A stretch of DNA of 64,000 nt from [Clostridium] fimetarium (GCF_900111235.1 NZ_FOJI01000003.1:62001-126000), one strand, 5' to 3'. Shown: positions 1 to 9,527, counted from the first letter of the stretch. Numbers and translations: made by a program. The notes: generated by a model from the letters alone, not told the origin.

Positions 1-531
1 TTCTCCACCATGGCGAAGTTCCATCTTCTTATCCACATTCCACTGAAAATATTGAAACTTTATCTTCACATTTGTTCCGATAGCAGCATGTATTTTGTCC
101 ACATTGTAATAAATAGTCTCATTCATAGTCTTAATTCGCTCTGTAACAAACACCTGACGTTGTAGCTGTTTTGCCTCGTACTTACTTGCAAACCCCTCTA
201 TTTTCTTAATCAGCTCATTTGATTTCTTAGCCGTAATAAACTTTGAGGCCTGAACTGAATCCACTAGTAACTTTAGTTCTGCTAATTCAAACTGTCTATT
301 TCCAACATGATAATAATATGTTTTATTTTTCTGTTCTCCGATAATATCCATTCCATATGTTCTAAGTGCTTCCATATCAGCATAAATACTTTTTCTCTCA
401 GCTGTTATATCATAGGCTTCTAATGATGAAATAATTTCTGGCATCGTAATGCTATGTGTCTCATCTGTCTTTTCTAGTAATATCTTCATAAGATATACTA
501 ACTTTAATTTTTGATTTGTTCCTTTTGCCAT
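1..531 (-). CDS. WYL-type transcriptional regulator, C-terminus cut by window edge
   Basis: The frame is open from an ATG at 531 to base 1, so only the first 177 residues are present. The start is fixed by a GGAGG ribosome site about 7 bases upstream. The N-terminus (about residues 5-65) has the helix-turn-helix layout of HTH_11/DeoR-like regulators, with KSIYADMEALRTYG resembling the recognition helix. It continues into the linker and the start of a WYL domain (NVKIKFQYFQWN). WYL proteins are DNA-binding regulators that sense ligands, often nucleic acids. No downstream target is visible because the gene reads off the left edge. The family assignment is firm at the level of HTH plus WYL; the regulated genes are unknown. 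Confidence 0.8.
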   Translation of the reverse strand, partial: MAKGTNQKLKLVYLMKILLEKTDETHSITMPEIISSLEAYDITAERKSIYADMEALRTYGMDIIGEQKNKTYYYHVGNRQFELAELKLLVDSVQASKFITAKKSNELIKKIEGFASKYEAKQLQRQVFVTERIKTMNETIYYNVDKIHAAIGTNVKIKFQYFQWNVDKKMELRHGGE

Positions 532-606
532 GATATGACCTCCATATAGATATTTAAAGTTAAAATTTCCCATCTATTTATAAAGATACCACATTACAAG
601 TCATTA

Positions 607-747
607 TTAAAGGACTTGTTTTTTATCTATGATTTCTCTGGTTTGCATCATCAGCCTTACATATTTGATAATATTTGCATGCAATACAGCATGATTTGCA
701 ACTTCTTCTTTTTCTTTTAAACAACCAATAATAAATTCGTTCTGCCA
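607..747 (-). pseudogene. Remnant: C-terminal tail of an unrecognised gene
   Basis: An open frame of 46 codons with no start codon ends in TAA at 607. Its sequence looks like real protein (…KEKEEVANHAVLHANI…, ending QTREIIDKKQVL), and a stop codon lies just before it. A related tail ending QTRVIIDKIGKF is found at 1327-1370, so two copies of the same gene end once stood here. The gene family was not recognised. Confidence 0.35.
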
Positions 748-1265
748 TCACATTTCCACCTTTATCTAGATATTTTTATTTAAATAATTTAGAAAGAATT
801 TGAATACCATGTAATCGTCTTGAAATTCCTTGTATAAGTAGAATACGTTTTTATATGTCCCATTAAACGGATTTGCAAAAGTAACGAAGGAAGTAAATCG
901 AAGTAAATCAAAAAGAAGTAAATTAAGGTCACTTTTACCGTATGGACTAATCTAATTAAGTAGTAATCTTTGTGCGCAGACCATAAAATATTCATAATGG
1001 AAAGAAATTAGTTGTTTTCAAATTAACCAAATGGAGCAGAATCATCAGCACTAATAATTAGTGTTATCCAAACAGCAATAGCTAATATTCTAAAGTCTAT
1101 TTATTATCTTTAGTATGTATTTGATTTGTTTCAATTTTTTTGTATTAATGCTTACCAATTAATACAACCACGCATAGAAAAAAAGGATCCTTTCCAATGA
1201 ATCACTTCACTGAAAAAAGTCCTATTAAAAATAGCTTTAATTATTATACAACAAATACTAATTTG

Positions 1266-1291
1266 GTGGGGTTCTCGCAACGAAACCCCAC
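1266..1291 (-). terminator. GC-rich hairpin downstream of the 700-residue gene
   Basis: The arms GTGGGGTT and AACCCCAC pair, extended by TCG/CGA around a CAA loop. It lies about 160 bases past the stop of the minus-strand gene at 1450-3552. There is no good U-tract on either strand, so terminator function is only likely, not shown. Confidence 0.4.
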
Positions 1292-1449
1292 AGTTCTATT
1301 TATTGTATCGTGTAGTATAACAAGAAGTCAAAACTTTCCAATTTTATCTATGATCACTCTGGTTTGTATAAAAGTGTTATTAAGAGATTATAATCCTCGC
1401 TATAATGGAGTCTATCTCACATTATACTTGCATTACTTATCAATCACCT

Positions 1450-3552
1450 TTACCTTTTTTCGTTTTTATGAAAACTCCCTATTTTCTTCACCATTTTTGA
1501 AGTTATATTTTTTGCTATTTCTAAGGAATCTTCTCCCATTTTTTTTGCTTTATTTAAGGTCTCTGCTGTAATTTCTTTTGCCTTTTCCAGTTTATTATCC
1601 CCAAACTCAAATTCAGCTATCAGTATTAGATTATGCTGTATAATTAATTTTCGTTTTATTTCATCATAATAACCACTACTTGCATTTATCACTGAAATAT
1701 CTGAGGAATAAGAAATCCTTTGAGCCATAGTGTATGAATGTATGCAATCCTCAACAATAGCCTTTCTTTGTTCTAAAAAATTTTTCTTACCTTTATTCCG
1801 CATTCCAATTACTGTTGTTACGACACCAGTTGCCAATGCTCCTGTTGCAATTATAGTTCCTATGCCAGGAATAAACCAGAACCACATTGTATTTAAAAAC
1901 AAAGCATCTGCTCCTACAACAACTCCAAGTGGTACTCCTATAGTAGCTGTTGCTATTATCAATGCTTGCGCTGTTTTATTAAACTCTTTTTCTGTGATTT
2001 GATTGAATGCCATATTAGGAATTATAAGAGCAGTTTTAACGCTACTTGTATTCTCACCATTTGGTAGTTCAAATAATATATTAATTTGCTTTAAATATTG
2101 TGCCTCTTCCATTTTAACTCTGAATGTTGCTGAATCACATCCTTTTGAAATGTATAAAAGTCTATAGCAATCACGAAATAAAGCATATCCTACAGATTTA
2201 AATGATGGATAAGGGACTTCTTCTTTAATTGCCTCAACCAATGACTCTAACACTTCATCCCCTTTCTCTGAATATGTAGCAAGTATTGCATATGTACTAT
2301 TATTGCAATTCATGTCACTAGCTAGCCTAAAGATCTCTTCAACCCCAAGATTTTCAAACTTAATAATATTAAATACAGCTTTTAAGTAATTTACTTTAAT
2401 CGTTTCTTTCATATCCACAATACGAGTTACTGTATCTTTATCCGCCACCATAGTTTCATCAAAGTCTTTAATTATCGCAATAAATAATTTCAATAATTTA
2501 TCATTATTAAATTTTACATTATCAAATTTAATAATAAAATCATCTGACAATTTAATTGAAAATGTGGTTTTATCTTCTTCAGTCACTGCAGCATTTTCGC
2601 TTATTATCTTTCTACCATTTTGAATTAATTGACTATATGATATCTTACACACATTTTCTTTTTCAGACATATAAATAGCATGAGTTGTAAACAGTACACA
2701 CTTAGTATTCAAAACACCTATTTTAGAATATTCTATAAATGCAATCAAAGTATTTTCAGCCACTTCTAACCCATGTTTATTTATAAAATTAATTGTTCTT
2801 TTCTGATTTTCTTCCCCAAATATATATTTTTCATCAATTTCAGTCATTGTATCTTCAACAATCTTCCTAAGTACCGAAAAATTTCCACCTTCTTCAACAC
2901 TTTGCTCTGTCTCATATTCTTCATCTGCTTTAATTACTGTTATATATTCTTCTTCTTCATCAGGCATATTTTTTACAAACATATCCACTAAAGTCTGAAT
3001 ATTACAATTCTCTACACATTCTTTAAACCTTTGCTCAATTCTATCCATCTCACTATTTGAAATAAACATTGCATCCCTAATTAATGTAAATTCTTCCTGA
3101 CTATATGAAATGGCCAATTGATTGCACACACATACTAAAGAATATACTAGTAAAGATACATTTACGTCAGCTGTTTTTTTAATATCTTCAATAGTATAAT
3201 TAGAATTAGTAGCAAGAGTTTCTCTTGCTACTGCGTTAATACCCTTAATAAATTCTACCAGATTGTCCGATTTAATAACATCTTTAGGCGTATAATATTT
3301 ACGTAATACTTCTAGAATAATTGTCACATCACGATCTTCATTAATATCTGAAAATTTTATCATTTTTTTAACATTATTGTTATTATTTTCGATGTTTTCA
3401 AATTCATCAATTACTTCATCAAAAAACTCATTAGTAATCCTCTGTTCTTCTCTTTCAGTACGTTCCATATCCAAAACTATCTTATTAAGTTTTTTAGCAG
3501 TTGGTTCTGCCACTGCCTTAGCGCCTATTTTATAATCATCAATTTTACTCAT
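1450..3552 (-). CDS. Unknown 700-residue protein with C-terminal membrane segment
   Basis: I do not recognise this protein. The start is an ATG behind GAGGTAAAGTGAT. The N-terminal half is acidic and helical. Residues roughly 285-375 (around VLFTTHAIYMSE and VCKISYSQL) resemble the strand pattern of bacterial PH-like domains, which is an inference from pattern only. Residues about 525-582 are strongly hydrophobic and Gly/Ala-rich, interrupted by a WFWFIPG turn, consistent with two membrane-inserted helices. The C-terminal ~45 residues form a lysine-rich amphipathic helix. Its start lies one base beyond the stop of the 460-residue gene at 3554, so the two are almost certainly translated from one message. 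A WYL regulator lies upstream. Membrane-associated effector activity is possible but unproven. Confidence 0.75.
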   Translation of the reverse strand: MSKIDDYKIGAKAVAEPTAKKLNKIVLDMERTEREEQRITNEFFDEVIDEFENIENNNNNVKKMIKFSDINEDRDVTIILEVLRKYYTPKDVIKSDNLVEFIKGINAVARETLATNSNYTIEDIKKTADVNVSLLVYSLVCVCNQLAISYSQEEFTLIRDAMFISNSEMDRIEQRFKECVENCNIQTLVDMFVKNMPDEEEEYITVIKADEEYETEQSVEEGGNFSVLRKIVEDTMTEIDEKYIFGEENQKRTINFINKHGLEVAENTLIAFIEYSKIGVLNTKCVLFTTHAIYMSEKENVCKISYSQLIQNGRKIISENAAVTEEDKTTFSIKLSDDFIIKFDNVKFNNDKLLKLFIAIIKDFDETMVADKDTVTRIVDMKETIKVNYLKAVFNIIKFENLGVEEIFRLASDMNCNNSTYAILATYSEKGDEVLESLVEAIKEEVPYPSFKSVGYALFRDCYRLLYISKGCDSATFRVKMEEAQYLKQINILFELPNGENTSSVKTALIIPNMAFNQITEKEFNKTAQALIIATATIGVPLGVVVGADALFLNTMWFWFIPGIGTIIATGALATGVVTTVIGMRNKGKKNFLEQRKAIVEDCIHSYTMAQRISYSSDISVINASSGYYDEIKRKLIIQHNLILIAEFEFGDNKLEKAKEITAETLNKAKKMGEDSLEIAKNITSKMVKKIGSFHKNEKR

Positions 3553-3553
3553 A

Positions 3554-4936
3554 TCACTTTACCTCCCAATAATAATTGTCTTCCCAGTTTTCATTGCCCA
3601 TTATTTCTTTCTCTAATCCATTAGATATAAATTCATATTTAATTTGTTTAATCAATTTTCTATCATTAAACAAATTAAACAAAGTAATTCCCATTCCGCC
3701 GATATCTAATTTACCTATATTTTTGCTAAATGCTACATATAGAATATTACTTGAACTTGCTATCACATTTGATAACATCAGTATTTTTCTTATTTTCACC
3801 TCTCTTAAATCCAAATATTCCTTATTATCTTCTTCTGCACAAAATAAATAAATAGCTTTTATAATCAGATTTATCATCATACAGGTTATTGCTTGTATCC
3901 CTACAATAGCAGCATCTTTAGCTACTTTTGAAATTAAACGTTCTACCTCATTGCTATTCCATCCATTTTTAATTAAATTCTGAGCCTTTTCTGGGTTTAG
4001 CGAAGATAGAAACGGGATTGGTAATCCTTCTTTTGTCAACTTATCCGATTGTAAGTGCATTGCTTGTCTTGCCACAGCTGCTGGTAAACGTTTTGCATCT
4101 TCTTTTACACTTCCAACGCAATAATTTATCATATCTAAAATATTTGTATTGGGTTTATAATCAATATACTGTCTCCACTTATCCAACTGCGGACTTTCCA
4201 ATATAACATTAAATGTCATTAAATTTATAAATGTAATCCTACGTGACAGTATATTCATCGTACCAAATATCCACCCCAAAATAGGGTCGTGTCCCAATGT
4301 TGCAACATGATGGTTAACACCATTGATATTGACACCCGCATTACTCAAATTCCTAATTCTTGGTATTATTATTTTTGTATCATCAATAGCATTCATTGCA
4401 TCATACGGAACTGGTCGAAACAAAATTTCCAACCAAGATATGTGTTCATATTCCCCTTCACCATTCAAAAAATTTTGATATAAACCTTTATCTTTATCAT
4501 ACTTAACTATATTTTTGCCTTTAATCTCATTAATTTTTTTCATTTCATATGTTTTACCGGACTTCTCACCAGCATAGATACCCTCTTTTTGCGTTGTATT
4601 TGACGCCAACCTTTCAGAATCAGGCACCTTACTAAAATCCGTGTCCATTTTCGGCATCAAGGCCCACCTTGTACATTGTAAAAAAATTGCTATGAATAAA
4701 AAAGTCATATCTTCCTTATTGGTGATTCCAGTTTTATTTGTAAATTCCTCATCTAAATCATCAATTTTAGAATTTATATTTTCAAGAACATTTGCTACCC
4801 TTTTTGTCTCTTCCGCTATACCTATCTGTTTACTTTTAACTTCATTATATTTTTTTTGTGCGCTTTTTAGTTTATTCTTATTCACCCAATCACCATCCTT
4901 TGAAATATATTCTGTATACTTTATAACTTCTAGCAA
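3554..4936 (-). CDS. Unknown ~460-residue protein with GHDPILGWIFG motif
   Basis: The first ~75 residues look like a coiled coil (KLKSAQKKYNEVKSK, NVLENINSKIDDLDEE). A glycine-rich motif follows near residue 213 (HHVATLGHDPILGWIFGT). Residues about 293-320 (IVGIQAITCMMINLIIKAIY) form a probable membrane helix. The family is not recognised. The start is uncertain: the frame begins after an in-frame stop, offers only a TTG at 4936 with no clear ribosome site, and the next Met is at residue 78. The true start may therefore be a rare codon, or the N-terminus may be damaged. It sits between the WYL regulator (101 bases upstream) and the 700-residue gene, all on the minus strand, suggesting one transcription unit. 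Confidence 0.65.
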   Translation of the reverse strand: MLEVIKYTEYISKDGDWVNKNKLKSAQKKYNEVKSKQIGIAEETKRVANVLENINSKIDDLDEEFTNKTGITNKEDMTFLFIAIFLQCTRWALMPKMDTDFSKVPDSERLASNTTQKEGIYAGEKSGKTYEMKKINEIKGKNIVKYDKDKGLYQNFLNGEGEYEHISWLEILFRPVPYDAMNAIDDTKIIIPRIRNLSNAGVNINGVNHHVATLGHDPILGWIFGTMNILSRRITFINLMTFNVILESPQLDKWRQYIDYKPNTNILDMINYCVGSVKEDAKRLPAAVARQAMHLQSDKLTKEGLPIPFLSSLNPEKAQNLIKNGWNSNEVERLISKVAKDAAIVGIQAITCMMINLIIKAIYLFCAEEDNKEYLDLREVKIRKILMLSNVIASSSNILYVAFSKNIGKLDIGGMGITLFNLFNDRKLIKQIKYEFISNGLEKEIMGNENWEDNYYWEVK

Positions 4937-5037
4937 ACAACGCTTAAAATACGGGTATTACAAATACGGTTACTATCTACCTCTTATAGCAGCTCATATT
5001 TTCCTATTTCTTCTTTTTTAAATTCTATCCACTTACA

Positions 5038-6120
5038 TCAACAATACATACAACCCATCTTCTCAATCTCTCCCTTTATTTCCTCCACCAACCTCTTTGG
5101 TCTCAAAACCTTCACCCAACTCCCCTGACTCAGCAGATACATTTTTATCCCATCCCCATATACTTCCGCTGTAATTATATTTTTACCAGTCTTATCATCC
5201 CGGGTGCATTGGGCAGTTGGTATCCTATCTAATATAGCCTGCACTGATGGGCCCGTAAATTCAAATGCTATATTCATCAACGTTCCCGGCCACATAAATT
5301 GGATTTGGGATCTTAGTGCACCTTCATCAAAACGATATTTGTTAATATTTCTTGTTGTGGCACGATGCTCGATTATTTCTGTAATGCGATCCACTCTAAA
5401 ATAGCGTGGAGAGAATTCTTCATCATCAGCCTTTGCGGCTATCAAGTAAAAATAGTATTCATTAACCATTATTGATAAAGGGATAATCCTACGCTCAATT
5501 TTATTTCCATCCATTTTATAATAATTAATTGAGATCTCTTTCCTTTTATGTATTGCATTTGTAAGGGCCCAGACATTATCAATCAGATAATTTTCGGAGT
5601 TCGTTTTATCGCTATTGAAAACCGACTCTTCCCTATGATCTAGCTTCACGCTGTTATAATGCAGTAGCTCTTTTCCTACCAATTCTCCTAACATCTCTCT
5701 GTCTTTACCCTTTGTAAATTTTTTAAGTTTATTAACGATGTTATCTAAATCATCTTTATGAAGCACTCTACTTCCAATGAGTATCTCAACTAACGCAAAG
5801 ACTTCCTTGTTATCGAGAAATCCCTTCATGCTAATATTATATTTGTTGCTTTTTTTATCATATTCTATTTCTATATTGTCTAATTGCTCTGAATTGTTAG
5901 CTAGAAAATTTTTAATTACATTAATATCTCGTGAAATTGTTTTCGTTGATACCTCGCATTCATTCGCCAACTCCTGTATTGATAATTGTTGACCCATTAA
6001 ACCTCTACAAAGAATTCCCATTATTCGGTTCCACTGGCCTGCATATTTATTATTTGATTTCTCCATTTTATTTACTGAGTACTTTTGTTTTAATGTTCTT
6101 ATTTCAGTGCTCTTCATCAT
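5038..6120 (-). CDS. HTH/WYL-domain transcriptional regulator (YafY-like)
   Basis: This 360-residue protein has an N-terminal winged HTH of the HTH_11 type (SIQELANECEVSTKTISRDI, about residues 46-65). A WYL domain follows in the second half (ISINYYKMDG, RIIPLSIMVNEYYFYLIAA, RYFRVDRI). This is the full length expected for the family. The gene start is ambiguous: ATG-ATG at 6120, or Met19 (MEKSNNK), with no strong ribosome site for either. WYL proteins commonly act as repressors of phage-defence operons, released by a nucleic-acid or nucleotide ligand. Here it precedes the two unknown genes at 1450-4936, and may control them; that link rests on gene order only. Confidence 0.85.
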   Translation of the reverse strand: MMKSTEIRTLKQKYSVNKMEKSNNKYAGQWNRIMGILCRGLMGQQLSIQELANECEVSTKTISRDINVIKNFLANNSEQLDNIEIEYDKKSNKYNISMKGFLDNKEVFALVEILIGSRVLHKDDLDNIVNKLKKFTKGKDREMLGELVGKELLHYNSVKLDHREESVFNSDKTNSENYLIDNVWALTNAIHKRKEISINYYKMDGNKIERRIIPLSIMVNEYYFYLIAAKADDEEFSPRYFRVDRITEIIEHRATTRNINKYRFDEGALRSQIQFMWPGTLMNIAFEFTGPSVQAILDRIPTAQCTRDDKTGKNIITAEVYGDGIKMYLLSQGSWVKVLRPKRLVEEIKGEIEKMGCMYC

Positions 6121-6319
6121 CGTAAAGTCTTAAAATATCCCAAAAGTGCTCTTCCCTTCTTTGGATTTTATTTCCATACTTTGTAGTCAATATAACCATT
6201 CTAAGGATTCTTATTATTTTAACAAATACAATCACTATTGGAACAACAATTAGCCACATCAAGATATCATTTATTATTTGCATCATAATCATAATTGTTA
6301 TCTCACTTTCCTTTTCCAT
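6104..6319 (-). CDS. Small membrane protein, unknown
   Basis: A 71-codon frame encodes one strongly hydrophobic helix (ILMWLIVVPIVIVFVKI) followed by a basic and then acidic tail. It overlaps the start of the WYL regulator by 17 bases. The likely real start is Met10 at 6292, which sits behind AAAGGAAAGTGAG, whereas the ATG at 6319 lacks a ribosome site. It would be the first gene of the WYL-containing unit. Overlap with the regulator and small size leave doubt; the family is not recognised. Confidence 0.4.
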   Translation of the reverse strand: MEKESEITIMIMMQIINDILMWLIVVPIVIVFVKIIRILRMVILTTKYGNKIQRREEHFWDILRLYDDEEH

Positions 6320-6787
6320 ATAATATCATATATGTAGGACACTATATTTGTCCTGGTAAAATAATTCATAAATCTTTTTGTATGCAATCGTTTTCTGCCT
6401 CTAAAACGCGAAAAAACATTGTTAGATACTCCAACAATGTCATCAATCAAGTTAAAACTGGTTGCCACTCCAAGGTCCTGTAGTTTTTAATCCCACTTAG
6501 TAATTCTAAATTATATCTTTTACTACTTATTTTACTTTTTACTTATCATTCCTTTTACTTTTTTACCAATTTATAAACTTAATTTATTATAATCATTTGC
6601 TTAAACTAAATCAATATCTTTAAGGCATAAAATCGTATAATTTTGCATAATCCAACATGTTTTATATTTTTTAATATCTTATAATATTTATTTTATAATT
6701 CTTATAATTTTAATTTTACCAAGACATGTAGAGGTGTCTGACACGAATGATATATTTAACTTATCAAAAATCAAAGGAGAGTTACAT
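6320..6787. other. AT-rich intergenic and promoter region between divergent genes
   Basis: Apart from the hairpin at 6411-6440 I see no gene here. The region from 6490 to 6730 is very AT-rich and must carry the promoter of the plus-strand gene at 6788, but I cannot single out convincing -35/-10 boxes. Confidence 0.4.
6411..6440 (-). terminator. Hairpin with minus-strand U-tract
   Basis: The arms ACATTGTT (6416-6423) and AACAATGT (6433-6440) are perfect. On the minus strand they are followed by six T residues. It lies upstream of the small membrane-protein/WYL unit, with no minus-strand gene feeding into it, so it may insulate that unit or be left over from a lost gene. Confidence 0.45.
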
Positions 6788-7399
6788 ATGAAAATCAAAA
6801 ATGAATTTATCAACAAAAATCTTATTGCACTTTGCTCTGCCGTTTCTATTTTAGGGTTATTACTTCCCTTTGTAAAATTCACTGCAGAAAGCTCTTATTG
6901 CTCAGACAGCGTATATGCCTCCGCTTTTCAAGCCATCTCTGGCAGCAATGGTCATATAATAAGTTCAGTTATTCTAATTGGGCCTATTTTATTAATCGTA
7001 ATGAATTATATCAAACAGATAGAGAAGTATCGCAAAACAATTGCGATTGCAATTCCAGGCGCCTGTGTTTTCTTTGAAATCATCAGTTATTTCTTGCTTT
7101 CATCCGGAATGAATTCTGCCAGTGATACTGCAAATAGTGTTATGAGTAGTTTAAATGTAAGTGTAGATGGCTCGACTGCTCCTCAAATCGGATTTTTCAT
7201 TCTGCTATTTTCTTATGTTGCAACAGCAATTGCAGGGGGTATGACATATCACGGACTTACACTTGATAAAGAAGGATTTGAGAAAGTGAAAGCTGGAAGT
7301 GTGGAAATGGTTAAAATAGCTTCGGAAAAGGCTTCGGATGTTACGCATAAAGTTAATGGAGTTGCTAATGAAAAGAAAATGGATGAGAATAAAAAATAG
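6788..7399 (+). CDS. Four-helix membrane protein, unknown
   Basis: The ATG at 6788 has a strong AAAGGAGAG site 7 bases upstream and is preferred over an earlier in-frame ATG at 6734. The 203-residue product has about four membrane helices: LIALCSAVSILGLLLPFVKF, IISSVILIGPILLIVMNYI, TIAIAIPGACVFFEIISYFL and IGFFILLFSYVATAIAGGM. A hydrophilic lysine-rich tail of ~50 residues follows. The serine-rich loops resemble small uncharacterised Firmicute membrane proteins; no function can be assigned. It is the only plus-strand gene in the first 20 kb and stands alone, closed by a strong terminator. Confidence 0.75.
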   Translation: MKIKNEFINKNLIALCSAVSILGLLLPFVKFTAESSYCSDSVYASAFQAISGSNGHIISSVILIGPILLIVMNYIKQIEKYRKTIAIAIPGACVFFEIISYFLLSSGMNSASDTANSVMSSLNVSVDGSTAPQIGFFILLFSYVATAIAGGMTYHGLTLDKEGFEKVKAGSVEMVKIASEKASDVTHKVNGVANEKKMDENKK

Positions 7400-7410
7400 T
7401 CAAGCTTAAA

Positions 7411-7466
7411 AATAAAGTCATAAGAATTTAAAGTCTTTCTCTTTAAATTTTTATGACTTTATTTAT
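7411..7466 (+). terminator. Strong bidirectional-looking terminator
   Basis: The long arms AATAAAGTCATAA…AATTTAAAG and CTTTAAATT…TTATGACTTTATT pair around a TCTTTCT loop just after the membrane-protein gene. The 290 bases that follow to 7759 contain no gene I can support. Confidence 0.75.
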
Positions 7467-7759
7467 ATTTAACTTAAATATGATTTCGTGTACGATAATA
7501 TCAGCCCTTTTATATAACAATTACATAGTGTTACTTTTTTATATATTTCAAACCCAATTTGCTTACATATCACGAATCATTGCGTCTACAAATAACTACT
7601 TAATTTCCATCTAGCATAGTTTTATTGTTCCTCAAAGCACTTAGTTCTTTTCCTAAAGAAAATGGTCTCATCCCGTAGTAATGATTTGTTCCCGTGATAG
7701 CTTAAAATACTACAGATTTACAAAAATTTCATTCCACTAACTTTTTAACAACCAGAATG

Positions 7760-9526
7760 TCATTCAGCAGTATTTTCTATTCTTTTAACATTTACATTAT
7801 ATAGTTTTTTAATCTTTTTTTCATCTGCTTCATTTAAACTATCAAATTGTATAAACAGTTTTGTTTGAGCTCGACTCATAGCAACATAGTAAATTCTTTG
7901 TTCTTCATTATTCTCTAAATCAGGTTTCAAGAGCAAATTTAACATGTCCTTATTACCAATAACAAACACATTCTTATATTCTGCTCCTTTAGCCTTATGG
8001 ATAGTAATATGATTGCTTGTATCTTCGACAACGTTTACACAAATAGCCATATATCTATATGGATTATTTTCATAAAAGTCTTTAATAGATCCCTTTTTAA
8101 AGCCAGCAAGTTTCACGTTTAAAGCATTACACAATACATTGTAAAAATCCATCAATGAACCCTTGTCATATTGATGATATCTTTTCAACATACATGATAA
8201 CGAATAAAGTGCTTGTTTTTGTGGATTTTCTTCAGTTCTAAAAATCCAATCTATTTTTTTTATAGCTTCCTTGTACTTTATATTTTTCGCCAACTCAATA
8301 GCTTGAATAAAAGGAATAATATATTTCTTCCGATCACCGTTGCTATCTTGCTCAGAATACTTTTCAATTAGTTTTCTGTCAAATTCGTTACCTTCAAGTT
8401 CATCCTTCATTGCATTAGAAGTAATATTATCTCTCGCAAGAGAAACTACAGATTGCTTATTGCAAACGCTAACTGCTTCTGAATATACTTTGTTTCTATC
8501 TCCGATTAGGATTGATACATCCATATCATCAATATTTTCACTAGGTTGTTGATTTATATCCTTCCTAATGCTATTTAAAAAAGCAATTATCTGATTTGAA
8601 CTTCTATGATTCTCAAGCATAGTATGCATGTTCATCGGATTAACCTTAAAATTTGTAAATAAAGAAACACTCGCACCTTGAAATCCATATATTGCTTGAG
8701 CATTATCTCCAATAACACCTATTGTACTTTCTGATTTTCTAATTTCTTCTATAAGAAATGATTGTATAGGACTTGTATCTTGAAATTCATCTATATAAAA
8801 GTAAGGAAACTTTGCACGCAAGACGGTTAGGATAAAAGGATACATTTTTATCAATATATATGAAAAAAACAGAATATCCTCATGATCAAGCTTTCCTTTT
8901 TGCCAATGCAATTTTTTATATTCCAATAAGTCTTCCTGTAATATTTTTAAATTTAATCCATTTATCCCTATTAACTTTCCAGTTTTTTTATCATACGATT
9001 TCGCTTTACTATTATCGCAAACAAAAAACATCTTATCATTTTCAATATTACACTTCATTGACAAAAGCCAATTTTGTAATGCCTTATTCAAGGTTGGCAT
9101 ATTAAGTAGTTGATTTTTTGTATTTGGATGTTTTAACTTATCCCAACTATCTTTTTCCAACCAATTACTAACATACTTATGGTTTACAAATGGGTCATCA
9201 TGTCCTTTGATTTTTGCAACGCAAACATCATATTCCACTGGCAAAAATGAACAATATGGCTTAACTACATTACTGTACAAAAAACTATGTATTGTTGATA
9301 CTTCTACTTTATTTGAAATGCCTTTTCCAAGTCTTTTTAAAATTGTTCCAACTGCAGTATTTGTATATGTAATGCAGGCTATTTTTCTTGTACAACCAAG
9401 TTTATCCGAATTTTGTAATACATTGTTTATATGGTTTACTAAAAACTGTGTTTTTCCGGCACCCGGTCCAGCTTCAATCTTATAGTCTAGATTAATATCC
9501 ACTATTGTTTTAGAATTTATAATCAT
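7760..9526 (-). CDS. gajB: UvrD/Rep-family helicase, GajB-like (Gabija defence)
   Basis: This is a superfamily 1 helicase of about 588 residues. It has a Walker A GPGAGKT (residues 20-26), Walker B YIDEFQDTSP, motif III GVIGDNAQAIYGFQGA, motif IV ENHRSSNQI, motif V TIHKAKGAEYKNVFVIG and motif VI YVAMSRAQTKLF. The start at 9526 (MIINSKTI) is preferred; it overlaps the end of the nuclease gene, which implies translational coupling. An in-frame upstream start at 9553 would add nine residues. An OLD-family nuclease followed directly by a UvrD-like helicase is the defining arrangement of Gabija, in which GajB senses DNA ends and helps activate GajA. Gabija assignment rests on architecture and order; other OLD plus helicase pairs exist. 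Confidence 0.8.
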   Translation of the reverse strand: MIINSKTIVDINLDYKIEAGPGAGKTQFLVNHINNVLQNSDKLGCTRKIACITYTNTAVGTILKRLGKGISNKVEVSTIHSFLYSNVVKPYCSFLPVEYDVCVAKIKGHDDPFVNHKYVSNWLEKDSWDKLKHPNTKNQLLNMPTLNKALQNWLLSMKCNIENDKMFFVCDNSKAKSYDKKTGKLIGINGLNLKILQEDLLEYKKLHWQKGKLDHEDILFFSYILIKMYPFILTVLRAKFPYFYIDEFQDTSPIQSFLIEEIRKSESTIGVIGDNAQAIYGFQGASVSLFTNFKVNPMNMHTMLENHRSSNQIIAFLNSIRKDINQQPSENIDDMDVSILIGDRNKVYSEAVSVCNKQSVVSLARDNITSNAMKDELEGNEFDRKLIEKYSEQDSNGDRKKYIIPFIQAIELAKNIKYKEAIKKIDWIFRTEENPQKQALYSLSCMLKRYHQYDKGSLMDFYNVLCNALNVKLAGFKKGSIKDFYENNPYRYMAICVNVVEDTSNHITIHKAKGAEYKNVFVIGNKDMLNLLLKPDLENNEEQRIYYVAMSRAQTKLFIQFDSLNEADEKKIKKLYNVNVKRIENTAE

Positions 9527-9527
9527 A

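Larger units (their letters stand above)
532..1449. other. Gene-poor stretch with two related gene tails
   Basis: I see no convincing complete gene in these roughly 900 bases. The stretch holds an open-frame tail at 607-747, a second related tail near 1327-1370, and a GC-rich hairpin at 1266-1291. The rest is AT-rich with no coding signature on either strand. Confidence 0.5.

Noticed and set aside
789-995. 68-codon minus-strand frame
   Set aside because: No ribosome site, composition typical of AT-rich noncoding DNA, no protein-like pattern.
1197-1571. 124-codon plus-strand frame
   Set aside because: It runs antisense into the end of the 700-residue gene and has no ribosome site; its hydrophobic residues come from AT-rich antisense sequence.
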